A program made the position numbers and the translations under genes. The notes beneath the pieces were generated by a model that did no database searches, was not told the origin of the DNA, and saw nothing but the letters and a program-made list of their open reading frames with translations. DNA of 64,000 nt from positions 62,001 to 126,000 of the forward strand of contig NZ_FMXO01000013.1 of the NCBI RefSeq assembly GCF_900104215.1. Direction: 5' to 3'. Source of the DNA: Desulfonatronum thiosulfatophilum (GTDB lineage Bacteria; Desulfobacterota; Desulfovibrionia; Desulfovibrionales; Desulfonatronaceae). Positions 55,257 to 63,245 of this stretch are shown here, one piece after another (position 1 is the stretch's first letter; every line of letters starts with the position of its first letter).

Positions 55257-56249
55257 ATGCAAATAGTCGTGCTGGACGGAAAGACCGTCAACCCCGGCGA
55301 TAATCCATGGACGCCCCTGGAGGCTCTTGGCGAACTGACGGTACATGACCGTACCTCGCCTGCCGACGTCCGCCACCGGGCAGGTTCCGCCGAGATCGTT
55401 TTGACCAACAAGACCCCGTTGACCAGGGATATTCTGGCCCAGCTCGACAAGCTGCGCTTCATTGCCGTCATGGCCACGGGGTATGACGTCGTCGATCTGG
55501 AAGCCGCCTCGGAACGTGGCATTCCTGTATCCAACGTTCCCAGTTACGGGGCCAAGTCCGTAGCCCAGTTCGTGCTGGCCCTGATTCTGGAACATTGTCA
55601 CCAGATCGCCCTGCACGATCAGGCGGTCAAATCCGGGGAATGGTCCCGGGCCGAGGACTTCTGCTTCTGGAAGACGCCGCAGATCGAGCTTTCCGGATTG
55701 AAAATGGGCATCATCGGATTCGGCAAGACCGGACGCCGAGTGGCCGAATTGGCCCATGCCCTGGGCATGGACATCATCGTCTACACGCCGCGAATCAGGG
55801 ATACCCCGTCCTACAAACCCTTTGCCTGGAAAAGCCTGGAAGAGGTTTTCGCCGAGGCGGACGTGGTCAGCCTGCATTGCCCGCTGAAGCCGGACAATGC
55901 CGGCTTTGTGGACAAGAACCTTTTGGCCTTGATGAAAAAGTCCGCCTTCTTCATCAACACCGCCCGGGGAGCCCTGGTCAACGAGCCGGATCTGGCCGAA
56001 GCGCTGAACACCGGCATGCTGGCCGGAGCCGCCCTGGATGTTGTTGCCGAGGAGCCGATCCGGAAAGACAATCCCCTGCTCAAGGCCAAAAACTGCATCA
56101 TCACGCCGCATATCGCCTGGGCCAGTCTGGATTCCCGAAAACGCCTTCTGGGAGCCGTTGCGGAAAACATCAAGGCCTTCCTGGCCGGCCGGCCCACCAA
56201 TGTTGTGAACATGGTCAATGATTTTTCCGGAACCACTTATGAAAAATGA
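55257..56249 (+). CDS. D-2-hydroxyacid dehydrogenase (glycerate/hydroxypyruvate type)
   Basis: This 330-residue NAD(P)-dependent enzyme interconverts 2-keto and D-2-hydroxy acids. The NAD-binding motif is GIIGFGKTGR (about residue 148). The catalytic triad is visible as Arg in NTARGALVNE, Glu in VVAEEP and His in ITPHIAWAS. Similarity to glycerate dehydrogenase (HprA) is suggested by ATGYDVVDLEAA and NVPSYGAKSVAQF. With malate synthase in the window a role in glyoxylate or hydroxypyruvate handling is possible but unproven. GGAG precedes the ATG. The TGA stop overlaps the first bases of a structured repeat copy. Confidence 0.9.
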   Translation: MQIVVLDGKTVNPGDNPWTPLEALGELTVHDRTSPADVRHRAGSAEIVLTNKTPLTRDILAQLDKLRFIAVMATGYDVVDLEAASERGIPVSNVPSYGAKSVAQFVLALILEHCHQIALHDQAVKSGEWSRAEDFCFWKTPQIELSGLKMGIIGFGKTGRRVAELAHALGMDIIVYTPRIRDTPSYKPFAWKSLEEVFAEADVVSLHCPLKPDNAGFVDKNLLALMKKSAFFINTARGALVNEPDLAEALNTGMLAGAALDVVAEEPIRKDNPLLKAKNCIITPHIAWASLDSRKRLLGAVAENIKAFLAGRPTNVVNMVNDFSGTTYEK

Positions 56250-56460
56250 ACCGCCCGCATCGCTTAAGGCGCAGGACGCCAAGAAGAGATTTTTTGGCTT
56301 CCACTGGAAAAATTCGGAAGCCAAAAGGCTTCATGCCTATTGCGATATCTTGTCTCCCGTCAGGGAGAGGCACCTTTTTGAAAGCAGCTTGTCCCTGCTT
56401 TCAAAAAATGTTCCCTTGGCGACCTTTGCACCTTGAGCGACCAACGGGAGCGAGCGGTTT
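56248..56460 (+). repeat. Structured inverted-repeat element, copy 2 (213 bp)
   Basis: It starts GAACCGCCCGCATCGCTTAA, overlapping the dehydrogenase stop codon, and ends GGGAGCGAGCGGTTT. Hairpins: TTTTGGCTTCC/GGAAGCCAAAA (56292-56326), TCTCCC/GGGAGA with loop GTCA (56353-56368), TTTTTGAAAGCAG/CTGCTTTCAAAAA (56375-56407). Stem bases differ from copies 1 and 3 but stay paired. Confidence 0.9.
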
Positions 56461-56532
56461 TGATAATAATTTTAAATTCTCGTTGTAACTGAAATCGAAT
56501 CAGCCACAGCGTGCGCTTTCCGAGAGGATGCC

Positions 56533-57282
56533 ATGTATAGACTCGCCTTGCTGCGCCACGGCCAGAGCACCTGGAACCATGAAAACAGGTTTACCGGCTG
56601 GACCGATGTCGATCTGACCGAGCTCGGCCGTCAGGAAGCCGAAACCGCGGCCCGCCTCTTTCAAGAGGAAGGTTTTACCTTCGACGTCTGCTTCACGTCC
56701 GTTTTAAAACGTGCCGTGCGAACCCTGTGGATCGTCCAGGATGCGCTGGACCTGCTCTGGCTTCCGGTGCACAAAACTTGGCGGTTGAACGAACGTCACT
56801 ACGGCGCGCTGCAAGGATTGAACAAGGCTGAGATGACCGCCAAGTACGGCGAAGCGCAGGTCTTTGAGTGGCGGCGCAGCTTCGAAGTCACCCCGCCGGC
56901 CCTGGAACTCGACGATCCGCGTCATCCGCGCTACGATCGACGATACGGCGAAACTCCCACCGAGGACCTTCCGGCCACCGAAAGCCTGAAGCTGACCATT
57001 GACCGGGTCCTGCCCTACTGGCATGCGAATCTGGCCCCGGAAATCAGGACCGGCCGCAGGATTCTCGTCTGCGCCCACGGCAATAGTTTGCGTGGGCTGG
57101 TCAAGTTCTTGGACAATATCTCGGAGCAAGAAATCAGCAACCTGAACATCCCCACCGGCATCCCGCTGATCTATGAACTCGATCAGGACCTGCGCCCCCT
57201 GCGCAGCTACTATCTGGGCGACCAGAATGCGGTGAACGCCTCCATCCAGGCCGTGGCCGATCAGGCCAAAACAAAAGCATAA
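56533..57282 (+). CDS. gpmA: 2,3-bisphosphoglycerate-dependent phosphoglycerate mutase
   Basis: GpmA interconverts 3- and 2-phosphoglycerate in glycolysis. The 249-residue protein has the catalytic histidine motif [20 protein letters not shown], the RAVRTLW strand, [14 protein letters not shown], and the second histidine in [12 protein letters not shown]. Length and motifs are standard. AGAGGA lies 7 bases before the start. Glutaredoxin and ftrB genes follow closely on the same strand. Confidence 0.96.
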   Translation: MYRLALLRHGQSTWNHENRFTGWTDVDLTELGRQEAETAARLFQEEGFTFDVCFTSVLKRAVRTLWIVQDALDLLWLPVHKTWRLNERHYGALQGLNKAEMTAKYGEAQVFEWRRSFEVTPPALELDDPRHPRYDRRYGETPTEDLPATESLKLTIDRVLPYWHANLAPEIRTGRRILVCAHGNSLRGLVKFLDNISEQEISNLNIPTGIPLIYELDQDLRPLRSYYLGDQNAVNASIQAVADQAKTKA

Positions 57283-57293
57283 GGAGATTGCCC

Positions 57294-57578
57294 ATGTCCG
57301 ATCCAATTCGCGTCTATGCCCTGAGCACCTGCATCCATTGCAAACGAGCCAAGGAATTTCTGGACCAGTGCGGCGTAAAATACGATTGCAAGCATGTGGA
57401 CTGGATGACCGGTCAGGAACGTACGGACACGCTGGCCGAAATGAAACAATACAACCCGGCCCAGAGCTTTCCGACCATTCTCATAGGGGACACGGTCATC
57501 GTCGGCTTCAAGAAGGAAGAAATCGAAAAAGCCCTGGGCAAAGAACCCTCCGAAGGCAAGGAGCCGTCCGAATCATGA
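57294..57578 (+). CDS. Glutaredoxin-family thiol protein
   Basis: This 94-residue protein has the thioredoxin fold with active site STCIHCKRAKEFLD, a CxxC of the glutaredoxin/NrdH type, followed by SFPTILIGD (cis-proline) and IVGFKKEEIEKAL. The ATG at 57294 has AAGGAG 8 bases upstream; an in-frame TTG at 57288 is less likely. The stop overlaps the ftrB start (ATGA), so this redox protein is made together with ferredoxin:thioredoxin reductase. That pairing suggests it could be a direct electron acceptor of the reductase. Confidence 0.9.
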   Translation: MSDPIRVYALSTCIHCKRAKEFLDQCGVKYDCKHVDWMTGQERTDTLAEMKQYNPAQSFPTILIGDTVIVGFKKEEIEKALGKEPSEGKEPSES

Positions 57579-57898
57579 CCCCGGAAGAACTCCACGCCAC
57601 GCTGCGCAAGATCCAGGAGCCCAAAGGCTATTTCTTCAACAAGGACCAGGAAATGGTCATGGAGCTGATGCAGTCCCTGCTGACCAACAAGGACCGCTAC
57701 GGCTACATGGCCTGCCCCTGCCGCCTGCCCGCCGGAGAAAAGGAACAGGACAAGGACATCCTCTGCCCTTGCGTCTACCGGGTGCCGGACGTCAAGGAAT
57801 ACGGCAGCTGCTACTGCGGCCTTTACGTTTCAGAGGAATGGAACGAGGACAAGATTCCCCACGAGTACGTGCCGGAACGGCGGGAACCCCGATTTTAG
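57575..57898 (+). CDS. ftrB: Ferredoxin:thioredoxin reductase catalytic subunit
   Basis: This 107-residue protein has the cysteine pattern of FTR catalytic chains, with CPCRLP, CPCVYRVPDV and CYCGLY, which bind a 4Fe-4S cluster next to a redox-active disulfide. The enzyme passes electrons from ferredoxin to thioredoxin-like proteins. No variable (alpha) subunit of the plant type is beside it, as is usual in anaerobes. The start is set at 57575 by overlap with the glutaredoxin stop. A structured repeat copy begins 7 bases after its stop. Confidence 0.92.
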   Translation: MTPEELHATLRKIQEPKGYFFNKDQEMVMELMQSLLTNKDRYGYMACPCRLPAGEKEQDKDILCPCVYRVPDVKEYGSCYCGLYVSEEWNEDKIPHEYVPERREPRF

Positions 57899-57905
57899 CA
57901 AATTT

Positions 57906-58062
57906 GAACCGCCCGCTTCCGTTGGCCGCTTGAGGCGCAGTGGACGCCAAGAAGAGACATCACCCCGGCAGGGGTGAGGCATCCTTTTGGAAAGCAGCTC
58001 TTTCCCTGCTTTCCAAAATATTTCCTTGGCGTCCTCTGCGCCTTAAGCGAAGCGAGCGGTTC
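57906..58062 (+). repeat. Structured inverted-repeat element, copy 3 (157 bp)
   Basis: It starts GAACCGCCCGCTTCCG, 7 bases after the ftrB stop, and ends GCGAAGCGAGCGGTTC. Hairpins: CACCCC/GGGGTG with loop GGCA (57961-57976) and TTTTGGAAAGCAG/CTGCTTTCCAAAA (57985-58018). The first hairpin of copies 1 and 2 is deleted. Confidence 0.92.
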
Positions 58063-58133
58063 ATTTTTCAGCCAGTACGCTTGAGCTGAATAAGTTTTTT
58101 AACGGACTGTTAAGCCCATCACCAAGGATTGCC

Positions 58134-58319
58134 ATGTCCCTCCGCGCTCTGGCCCAGGAACTCTACACGCTGGAAAAAGAAACGGAACAACTGCGTCGCG
58201 AATTCGAAACCGCGCCGCCTGAGTTGCGCCAAGCCATCGAATTGAAGCTGCTCCAGGTCACCGGGGAGCGCGACAAGCTGCGGGCGATTCTTCAGGCCAA
58301 GAAGGAACGGGATATCTAG
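58134..58319 (+). CDS. Small coiled-coil protein (61 residues)
   Basis: I do not recognise a named family. MSLRALAQELYTLEKETEQL and the following residues form a continuous charged helix with a heptad-like pattern, ending QAKKERDI. There is no signal or membrane segment. AAGGA precedes the ATG by 6 bases. It lies just upstream of a broken glycosyltransferase gene on the same strand and may be the first gene of the glycan cluster. Confidence 0.7.
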   Translation: MSLRALAQELYTLEKETEQLRREFETAPPELRQAIELKLLQVTGERDKLRAILQAKKERDI

Positions 58320-58325
58320 CCCTTC

Positions 58326-59002
58326 ATGCGTTTCTCCGTCATCATCCCCAGCCGCGGCACCCGGCCCAAAGCCTTGGCCCAGGCTATCGCCAGCGTCCAG
58401 TTATCCGTCAGCCACGCAGCGGACTTTCTTGATCCAAACGAGGTGGAAATTCTGGTAGGCTTTGACGGAGTGCGGGGATAGCGGGTCGTCTCCGCGTCTA
58501 ACATCCATTATTTCGACCTCCCCCTGGATAAAAATTGGGGTAACGGCTTGCGCAACACTCTCTTGCGTCGTGCAAAGGGTGAAAAAGTTATTTTTCTGGA
58601 TGACGACAACGTCCTGACACCCATCGCCTTCTTGACCTACCTCAAGCACATGGGCTGCGAGATGCTCATTGCGCGCATCGATACCACCCGGGCCTTTGAT
58701 CAGCCATTTCTTCCGGTGGACCTGCCGGGTAAATCCCTGGTCCGCCAGGGCAACATCGATCCGCTCTGTCTCTGCCTGTCCCGGGAGCTGGTCTGCGTGC
58801 GTTGCAGAGGGTGGGAATCCAAAGCGGGATATGAAGCGGACTTTCTGAACATATTACATTTTGGCGTCGGGCACGCTCTGTGCAAAAGGCGAGTGACATC
58901 GTCGGAATCTATGATGCGGGTCATGGTCTTGACACCGAAGGATGTAACTTTCGTCAGATCAAATTGAACCAGACAGGTCAGAAGTCCAAAGCAGGTTGGT
59001 GA
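58326..59002 (+). pseudogene. Disrupted family-2 glycosyltransferase gene
   Basis: The frame starts MRFSVIIPSRGTRPKALAQA, a GT2 N-terminus, and continues past an in-frame TAG at 58479-58481 into FLDDDN, the GT2 metal-binding D-D-D region (58591-58610). Near 58856 the reading shifts by one base: the old frame degrades and ends at 58967, whereas another frame gives FWRRARSVQKASDIVGIYDA and continues to a stop at 59000-59002. Two lesions in one gene point to decay, although sequencing error cannot be excluded without reads. The intact gene would encode a protein of about 225 residues. Neighbouring transferases are intact. Confidence 0.82.
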
Positions 59003-59044
59003 TCCACCCGAATCTGCATTTCCATGTCGAACACGTAACAACTC

Positions 59045-60076
59045 ATGCCGTTTTCACAGCCTCAACAAGCATCCCTGGTCTGGTATGGGGCCTCATTCTT
59101 CGTGGATGCCCTTTCCGGAAATGGTTGGCGAACGACCACGCACCGTCAATATCAACCGGCAGCAGTTTCCTGGCGTGATCTTTTCCAGAACCTGCCGGAC
59201 GTCCCAGACGTGCTGGTCCTGGCCGACTACAGCGGCCCCCCGCCCCTGCTCGATCCGCATACCTGTCCCTGCCTGACCGTTTTCTACAGTGTGGATTCGC
59301 ACATCCACTCCTGGCACCCGCTGTACGCCCAGGCTTTTGATCTCTGCCTGGTCAGTCTGAAAGATCACCTGCCCCGCTTTGCCGGCAGGTTTCTGGACAT
59401 GCAGCGCGTCTTATGGTCGCCGCCCTTTGTCCGGGACGATCTCCGGGCTCCATCCAAAGAGCAGATCTGGGATGCCCTCTTCGTGGGCAAGGTCGACGCG
59501 CACCTGACGCCCAGGCGGCATGCGGCCCTCCACGCACTGAAGGAGCAACTTCCAGGGCTCCAGGTCGGCCGGGGCAACTTCAGCGAGCTGTTTCCCCAGG
59601 GCAAGGTCATCCTCAATTTCTGCGACCTGGACGACCTGAATTTCCGCGTCTTCGAAGCCCTGGCCTGCGGCAGCGCCCTGCTCACCCCAAGCATTGGTCA
59701 TGGCCAGGACGATCTGTTCCGCCACGGCGAGGACCTCTGGCTCTACAACCAGTCCGCCGACGGTAGCGACGTCACGGACCTGCTTCGCCAGCTCCGCCGC
59801 CTCCTGTCCGAGGATGCACTCCGTGAGCATCTCGCCCATAGTGGCCAGACCAAAATCAACGCCGCGCACCGGGCCGGCCATAGGGCCGCGACCTTTACCC
59901 GGTGGTTGGGCGAGTACGACTGGATCTCCATGATCTCCAGACGCCTGCGCTCAGCCCCGGCCATCCACCGCGACATCCTCAGGCCGTTGTATCTGCACTT
60001 CAGCGATTCCTTGCCTCCCGGACATGCACTGCGGCAGGCCTATTACCATGCCGCCGAGAAGAACGGGCTCATTTAG
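59045..60076 (+). CDS. CgeB-like glycosyltransferase (GT1-type fold)
   Basis: This 343-residue protein resembles CgeB/spore-protein-type glycosyltransferases. Typical features are CLTVFYSVDSHIHSWH in the N-terminal half, WDALFVGKVDAHLTPRR, and the C-terminal donor-site sequence FRVFEALACGSALLTP with EDLWLYNQS. No signal or membrane helix is seen. The sugar is unknown. It follows the broken GT2 gene by 42 bases and precedes another GT by 75 bases. In related bacteria such genes decorate flagellin or surface glycans; that role here is an inference. Confidence 0.82.
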   Translation: MPFSQPQQASLVWYGASFFVDALSGNGWRTTTHRQYQPAAVSWRDLFQNLPDVPDVLVLADYSGPPPLLDPHTCPCLTVFYSVDSHIHSWHPLYAQAFDLCLVSLKDHLPRFAGRFLDMQRVLWSPPFVRDDLRAPSKEQIWDALFVGKVDAHLTPRRHAALHALKEQLPGLQVGRGNFSELFPQGKVILNFCDLDDLNFRVFEALACGSALLTPSIGHGQDDLFRHGEDLWLYNQSADGSDVTDLLRQLRRLLSEDALREHLAHSGQTKINAAHRAGHRAATFTRWLGEYDWISMISRRLRSAPAIHRDILRPLYLHFSDSLPPGHALRQAYYHAAEKNGLI

Positions 60077-60151
60077 TGCAACCCTCTTGTATCGTCTCAA
60101 CAGGTAACCACATGGGCATGTTCGACACCCGGCCCACAGGAGACTGAACCG

Positions 60152-61852
60152 ATGCTTCAAACAACCGCTGGGCGCACCGCACCCCATCTGTTCTGGAACC
60201 GACTGCCCGTCCCGGTGCAAGACAACCTCTTGCTGGGCAGCGTGGGCAAGCTGCACCTGATCACCATGGCCGAGCAGGCCCTCAATCAAGCGCTTTCAGG
60301 AACTTCAGCCCAGGCCTCCTTTTGCGCCTCACTGGGCGTGGACATGCTGCTGGCGGCCTGGGAAGAGGATCCGTTGGACGGTCAACTTGCCGGGCAACTA
60401 ATGATGCTTCAGGAAAAAATTCCCGGCCTCCCCGAGCATTTGCTTGCCGTATTCGATTATGTGGCCAGGATGTGGCGACAGCCGGAACAAAACGCCTACT
60501 ATGCGCGTTTGATCAATCGTCGAGACACCTCAAAGCTGCTTCATTTTCTTGAGCAGATGCTCGGCAAGGACCAGGAGAATCTCTTCTGGTGGCAACAGGC
60601 GCTCGCGGTGGGGCCCTACGAACAGGAATGGGAATGGATCGATGACTGCATGAACCGTCATTGGCCCGCGGCCATGCCCATGCTGGGTCAACGCATCCGT
60701 GCCGAACTGCGCATGTTGCGGGGGCTCCCGGTCACGAACGAGATGCTCGACATAGCCAAGGAAATAGCCATGTCCAAGGCATGTGGGCATCGGCTGCTGG
60801 GCGATCTGGCCTATACCGAAGGAAGACGCGAACAGGCGCTCCATCATTGGCGGCAAACCCTGCGCCTGCGTCCATGGCAGACCGGCCTCATCCTGAAGAT
60901 GCACGATGTCCTGCAAGGCGTGGACAGTAAAAAAAAAGTGCTTCCGGGAAAAACGGCAGTCTTGCTGTACACATACAACAAGGCCGAGGAACTCGCCGTT
61001 ACTCTGGACACTCTCCATAAATCCGATTTGCACGGCGCCAAGGTAGTGGTCCTGGACAATGCCAGTTCGGATCAAACTCCTGATCTGCTTCAAAGTTGGA
61101 TAGAGAGACTCGGTCCGGAACGCTTTCAGGTGATCTCTCTGCCCGTGAACATCGGCGCCCCGGCGGCCCGGAACTGGCTGATGCACCTTCCTGAGTGCGA
61201 CAAGGCGGATTGGCTCGTCTACCTGGACGACGACGTCAGCCTGCCGGAAGACTGGCTGGAGCGGCTTGGCGCGGCCCAAGCGGCCTACCCCGAGGCCGGG
61301 GTCTGGGGCTGCAAGGTAGTGGACTTTCATAACCCGGCCGCCATCCAGAGCGCGGATCTGCACGTACGCGAATTGAAGTCCACGGACCGCCCGGACGCTT
61401 CGGAAAGCTGGACCTCCTTCAGGCTGTCCAACCTGCACCATCAGGTTCTGGACCAGGGTCAGTTCAGCTATCTGCGGCCCTGCTCCTCGGTCACCGGCTG
61501 CTGCCACCTCTTTTCCCGGGACGTGTTGCTGGAATGCGGCGACTTTGACCTGCGCTTCTCGCCATCGCAATTCGACGACCTGGATCACGATCTGCGGCTG
61601 TGCCTGAACGACCGTCCGGCGATCTATACCGGCCACCTCGAAATCGGACACCTGAAGCGCACCGGACGGGCGACCCTGAACAATGCCAAGCAATACGGCA
61701 GCGCCATGGCCAACGAGTACAAGCTGCACCACAAGTACGCTTCGGACCAGGTGGAACAAATCGCCTCCCTGGACCGGAATGCGACCCGGGAAGACCTGCT
61801 GGCCAAGGTCCGGACCATGAAAGAACACGGCGAACTGCAGGAATGGATGTGA
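60152..61852 (+). CDS. Two-part protein: helical repeat region plus family-2 glycosyltransferase
   Basis: This 566-residue protein has an N-terminal half (1-260) that is helical, with at least one TPR-like unit (LLGDLAYTEGRREQALHHWRQ, near 205-235). The C-terminal half is a GT2 domain (about 268-520): VLLYTYNKAEELAVTLDTL, VVVLDNASSDQT, NIGAPAARNWLM and the metal site WLVYLDDDVSLP. Later YTGHLEIGHLKRTG is followed by a charged tail. TPR-GT2 fusions often modify proteins such as flagellin. GGAG precedes the ATG. The next gene starts 4 bases after its stop. Confidence 0.85.
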   Translation: MLQTTAGRTAPHLFWNRLPVPVQDNLLLGSVGKLHLITMAEQALNQALSGTSAQASFCASLGVDMLLAAWEEDPLDGQLAGQLMMLQEKIPGLPEHLLAVFDYVARMWRQPEQNAYYARLINRRDTSKLLHFLEQMLGKDQENLFWWQQALAVGPYEQEWEWIDDCMNRHWPAAMPMLGQRIRAELRMLRGLPVTNEMLDIAKEIAMSKACGHRLLGDLAYTEGRREQALHHWRQTLRLRPWQTGLILKMHDVLQGVDSKKKVLPGKTAVLLYTYNKAEELAVTLDTLHKSDLHGAKVVVLDNASSDQTPDLLQSWIERLGPERFQVISLPVNIGAPAARNWLMHLPECDKADWLVYLDDDVSLPEDWLERLGAAQAAYPEAGVWGCKVVDFHNPAAIQSADLHVRELKSTDRPDASESWTSFRLSNLHHQVLDQGQFSYLRPCSSVTGCCHLFSRDVLLECGDFDLRFSPSQFDDLDHDLRLCLNDRPAIYTGHLEIGHLKRTGRATLNNAKQYGSAMANEYKLHHKYASDQVEQIASLDRNATREDLLAKVRTMKEHGELQEWM

Positions 61853-61856
61853 ACCT

Positions 61857-63245
61857 ATGCCCCACCACCATGTCGCCCATCTGATTCTCGGCGCCGGCCC
61901 CACCGGTTTGGGCGCGGCCCAACGCCTCCGGGAACTGGGCGTCACGGACTACCTGATCCTGGAAAAAGGCGCCCATCCCGGCGGCCTCTCGGCCAGTTTC
62001 CGCGACGACCACGGCTTCACCTGGGACATCGGCGGCCATGTGGTCTTTTCCCACTACGAGTATTTCGACCGTCTGCTGGACGACCTCCTGGGTCGGGACT
62101 ACCTGGCACACCAGCGCAAGGCCATGATCCGCATTGCCGGAGCCTGGGTTCCCTACCCGTTCCAGAACAACATCCGCCATCTTCCGCCGGACCTGCAATG
62201 GCAATGCATCGAAGGATTGCTCAGCCTGAAAGACACAGCGCCGACCTCCGGGACTCCCGCCCATTTCCACGACTGGATCCTTCAGGTCTTTGGCAACGGC
62301 ATCGCCGATCTGTTCCTCTTTCCCTACAACTTCAAGGTCTGGGCTCATCCGCCGGAAACCATGGCCTGGAACTGGATCGGGGAACGGGTCAGCGTGGTGG
62401 ACCTGCGCCGCGTTCTGAAGAACGTCGTCTTTCAACAGGACGACGTGTCCTGGGGACCGAACAATCTGTTCCGCTTCCCCCTGTACGGCGGCACCGGGGA
62501 AATCTTCTCCCGCCTGGCCCGCCGCCATGCGGACCACCTCCGTCTCAACGCGAAGGTCACCAGGATCGACGCCACAGCAAGGATGGTCACCTGCGCCGAC
62601 GGAAGCGCCATCACCTACGACAATCTGCTGAACACCGCCCCCCTGGACTGGCTGGTCCTGACCGCTCTGCGCACAGGGAGCGGTCCTCCCGAACCAGTCC
62701 GTGCCGCGGCCCGGAATCTGAAGCACAACGGAGTGCATATCCTGGGCGTCGGTCTGGACGGAACACGGGAGGACGACACCTGCTGGATGTACTTTCCGGA
62801 ATACTCCAACCCCTTCTATCGGGTCACCAACTTCCACAACTACTCTCCCAACAACACGGGCCGCCCCGGCGAACAGCGCGCCCTGATGGCCGAGGTTTCC
62901 TTTTCCGGACACAAGCCCGTGGACGGCGCGGCCTTGTTGCACGAGACCATCTCCGGACTGGAGGACGTGGAACTGATGCGGAAGGATGACGCCCATCGCA
63001 TCGTTTCCACCTGGGAACACGCAGAGGACTACGGCTACCCGATCCCCTGCCTGGACCGGGACGCGGCCCTGAACGTAATCCAGCCCTGGCTGGAATCCCT
63101 GGGCATCTATTCCCGGGGACGCTTCGGCGGCTGGAAATACGAGGTGGGGAACATGGACCACTCGGTGATGCAGGGCGTGGAATGGGCGGAACGGATGGTC
63201 CTTCAACGTCCGGAGGCCACCTACTCCCTGCCCCGGACCTCATGA
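61857..63245 (+). CDS. FAD-dependent amine-oxidase/UDP-galactopyranose-mutase-like protein
   Basis: This 462-residue flavoprotein has the FAD-binding Rossmann motif LILGAGPTGLGAAQRL and a second glycine-rich stretch HPGGLSASFRDD. GFTWDIGGHVVFSHYEY and VPYPFQNNI resemble UDP-galactopyranose mutase and related protoporphyrinogen-oxidase-like enzymes of glycan clusters. FPLYGGTGEIFSRLA lines the active site in such proteins. The reaction is not certain; sugar-ring contraction or desaturation are the main options. The start is 4 bases after the previous stop and the end overlaps the next GT gene. Confidence 0.8.
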   Translation: MPHHHVAHLILGAGPTGLGAAQRLRELGVTDYLILEKGAHPGGLSASFRDDHGFTWDIGGHVVFSHYEYFDRLLDDLLGRDYLAHQRKAMIRIAGAWVPYPFQNNIRHLPPDLQWQCIEGLLSLKDTAPTSGTPAHFHDWILQVFGNGIADLFLFPYNFKVWAHPPETMAWNWIGERVSVVDLRRVLKNVVFQQDDVSWGPNNLFRFPLYGGTGEIFSRLARRHADHLRLNAKVTRIDATARMVTCADGSAITYDNLLNTAPLDWLVLTALRTGSGPPEPVRAAARNLKHNGVHILGVGLDGTREDDTCWMYFPEYSNPFYRVTNFHNYSPNNTGRPGEQRALMAEVSFSGHKPVDGAALLHETISGLEDVELMRKDDAHRIVSTWEHAEDYGYPIPCLDRDAALNVIQPWLESLGIYSRGRFGGWKYEVGNMDHSVMQGVEWAERMVLQRPEATYSLPRTS

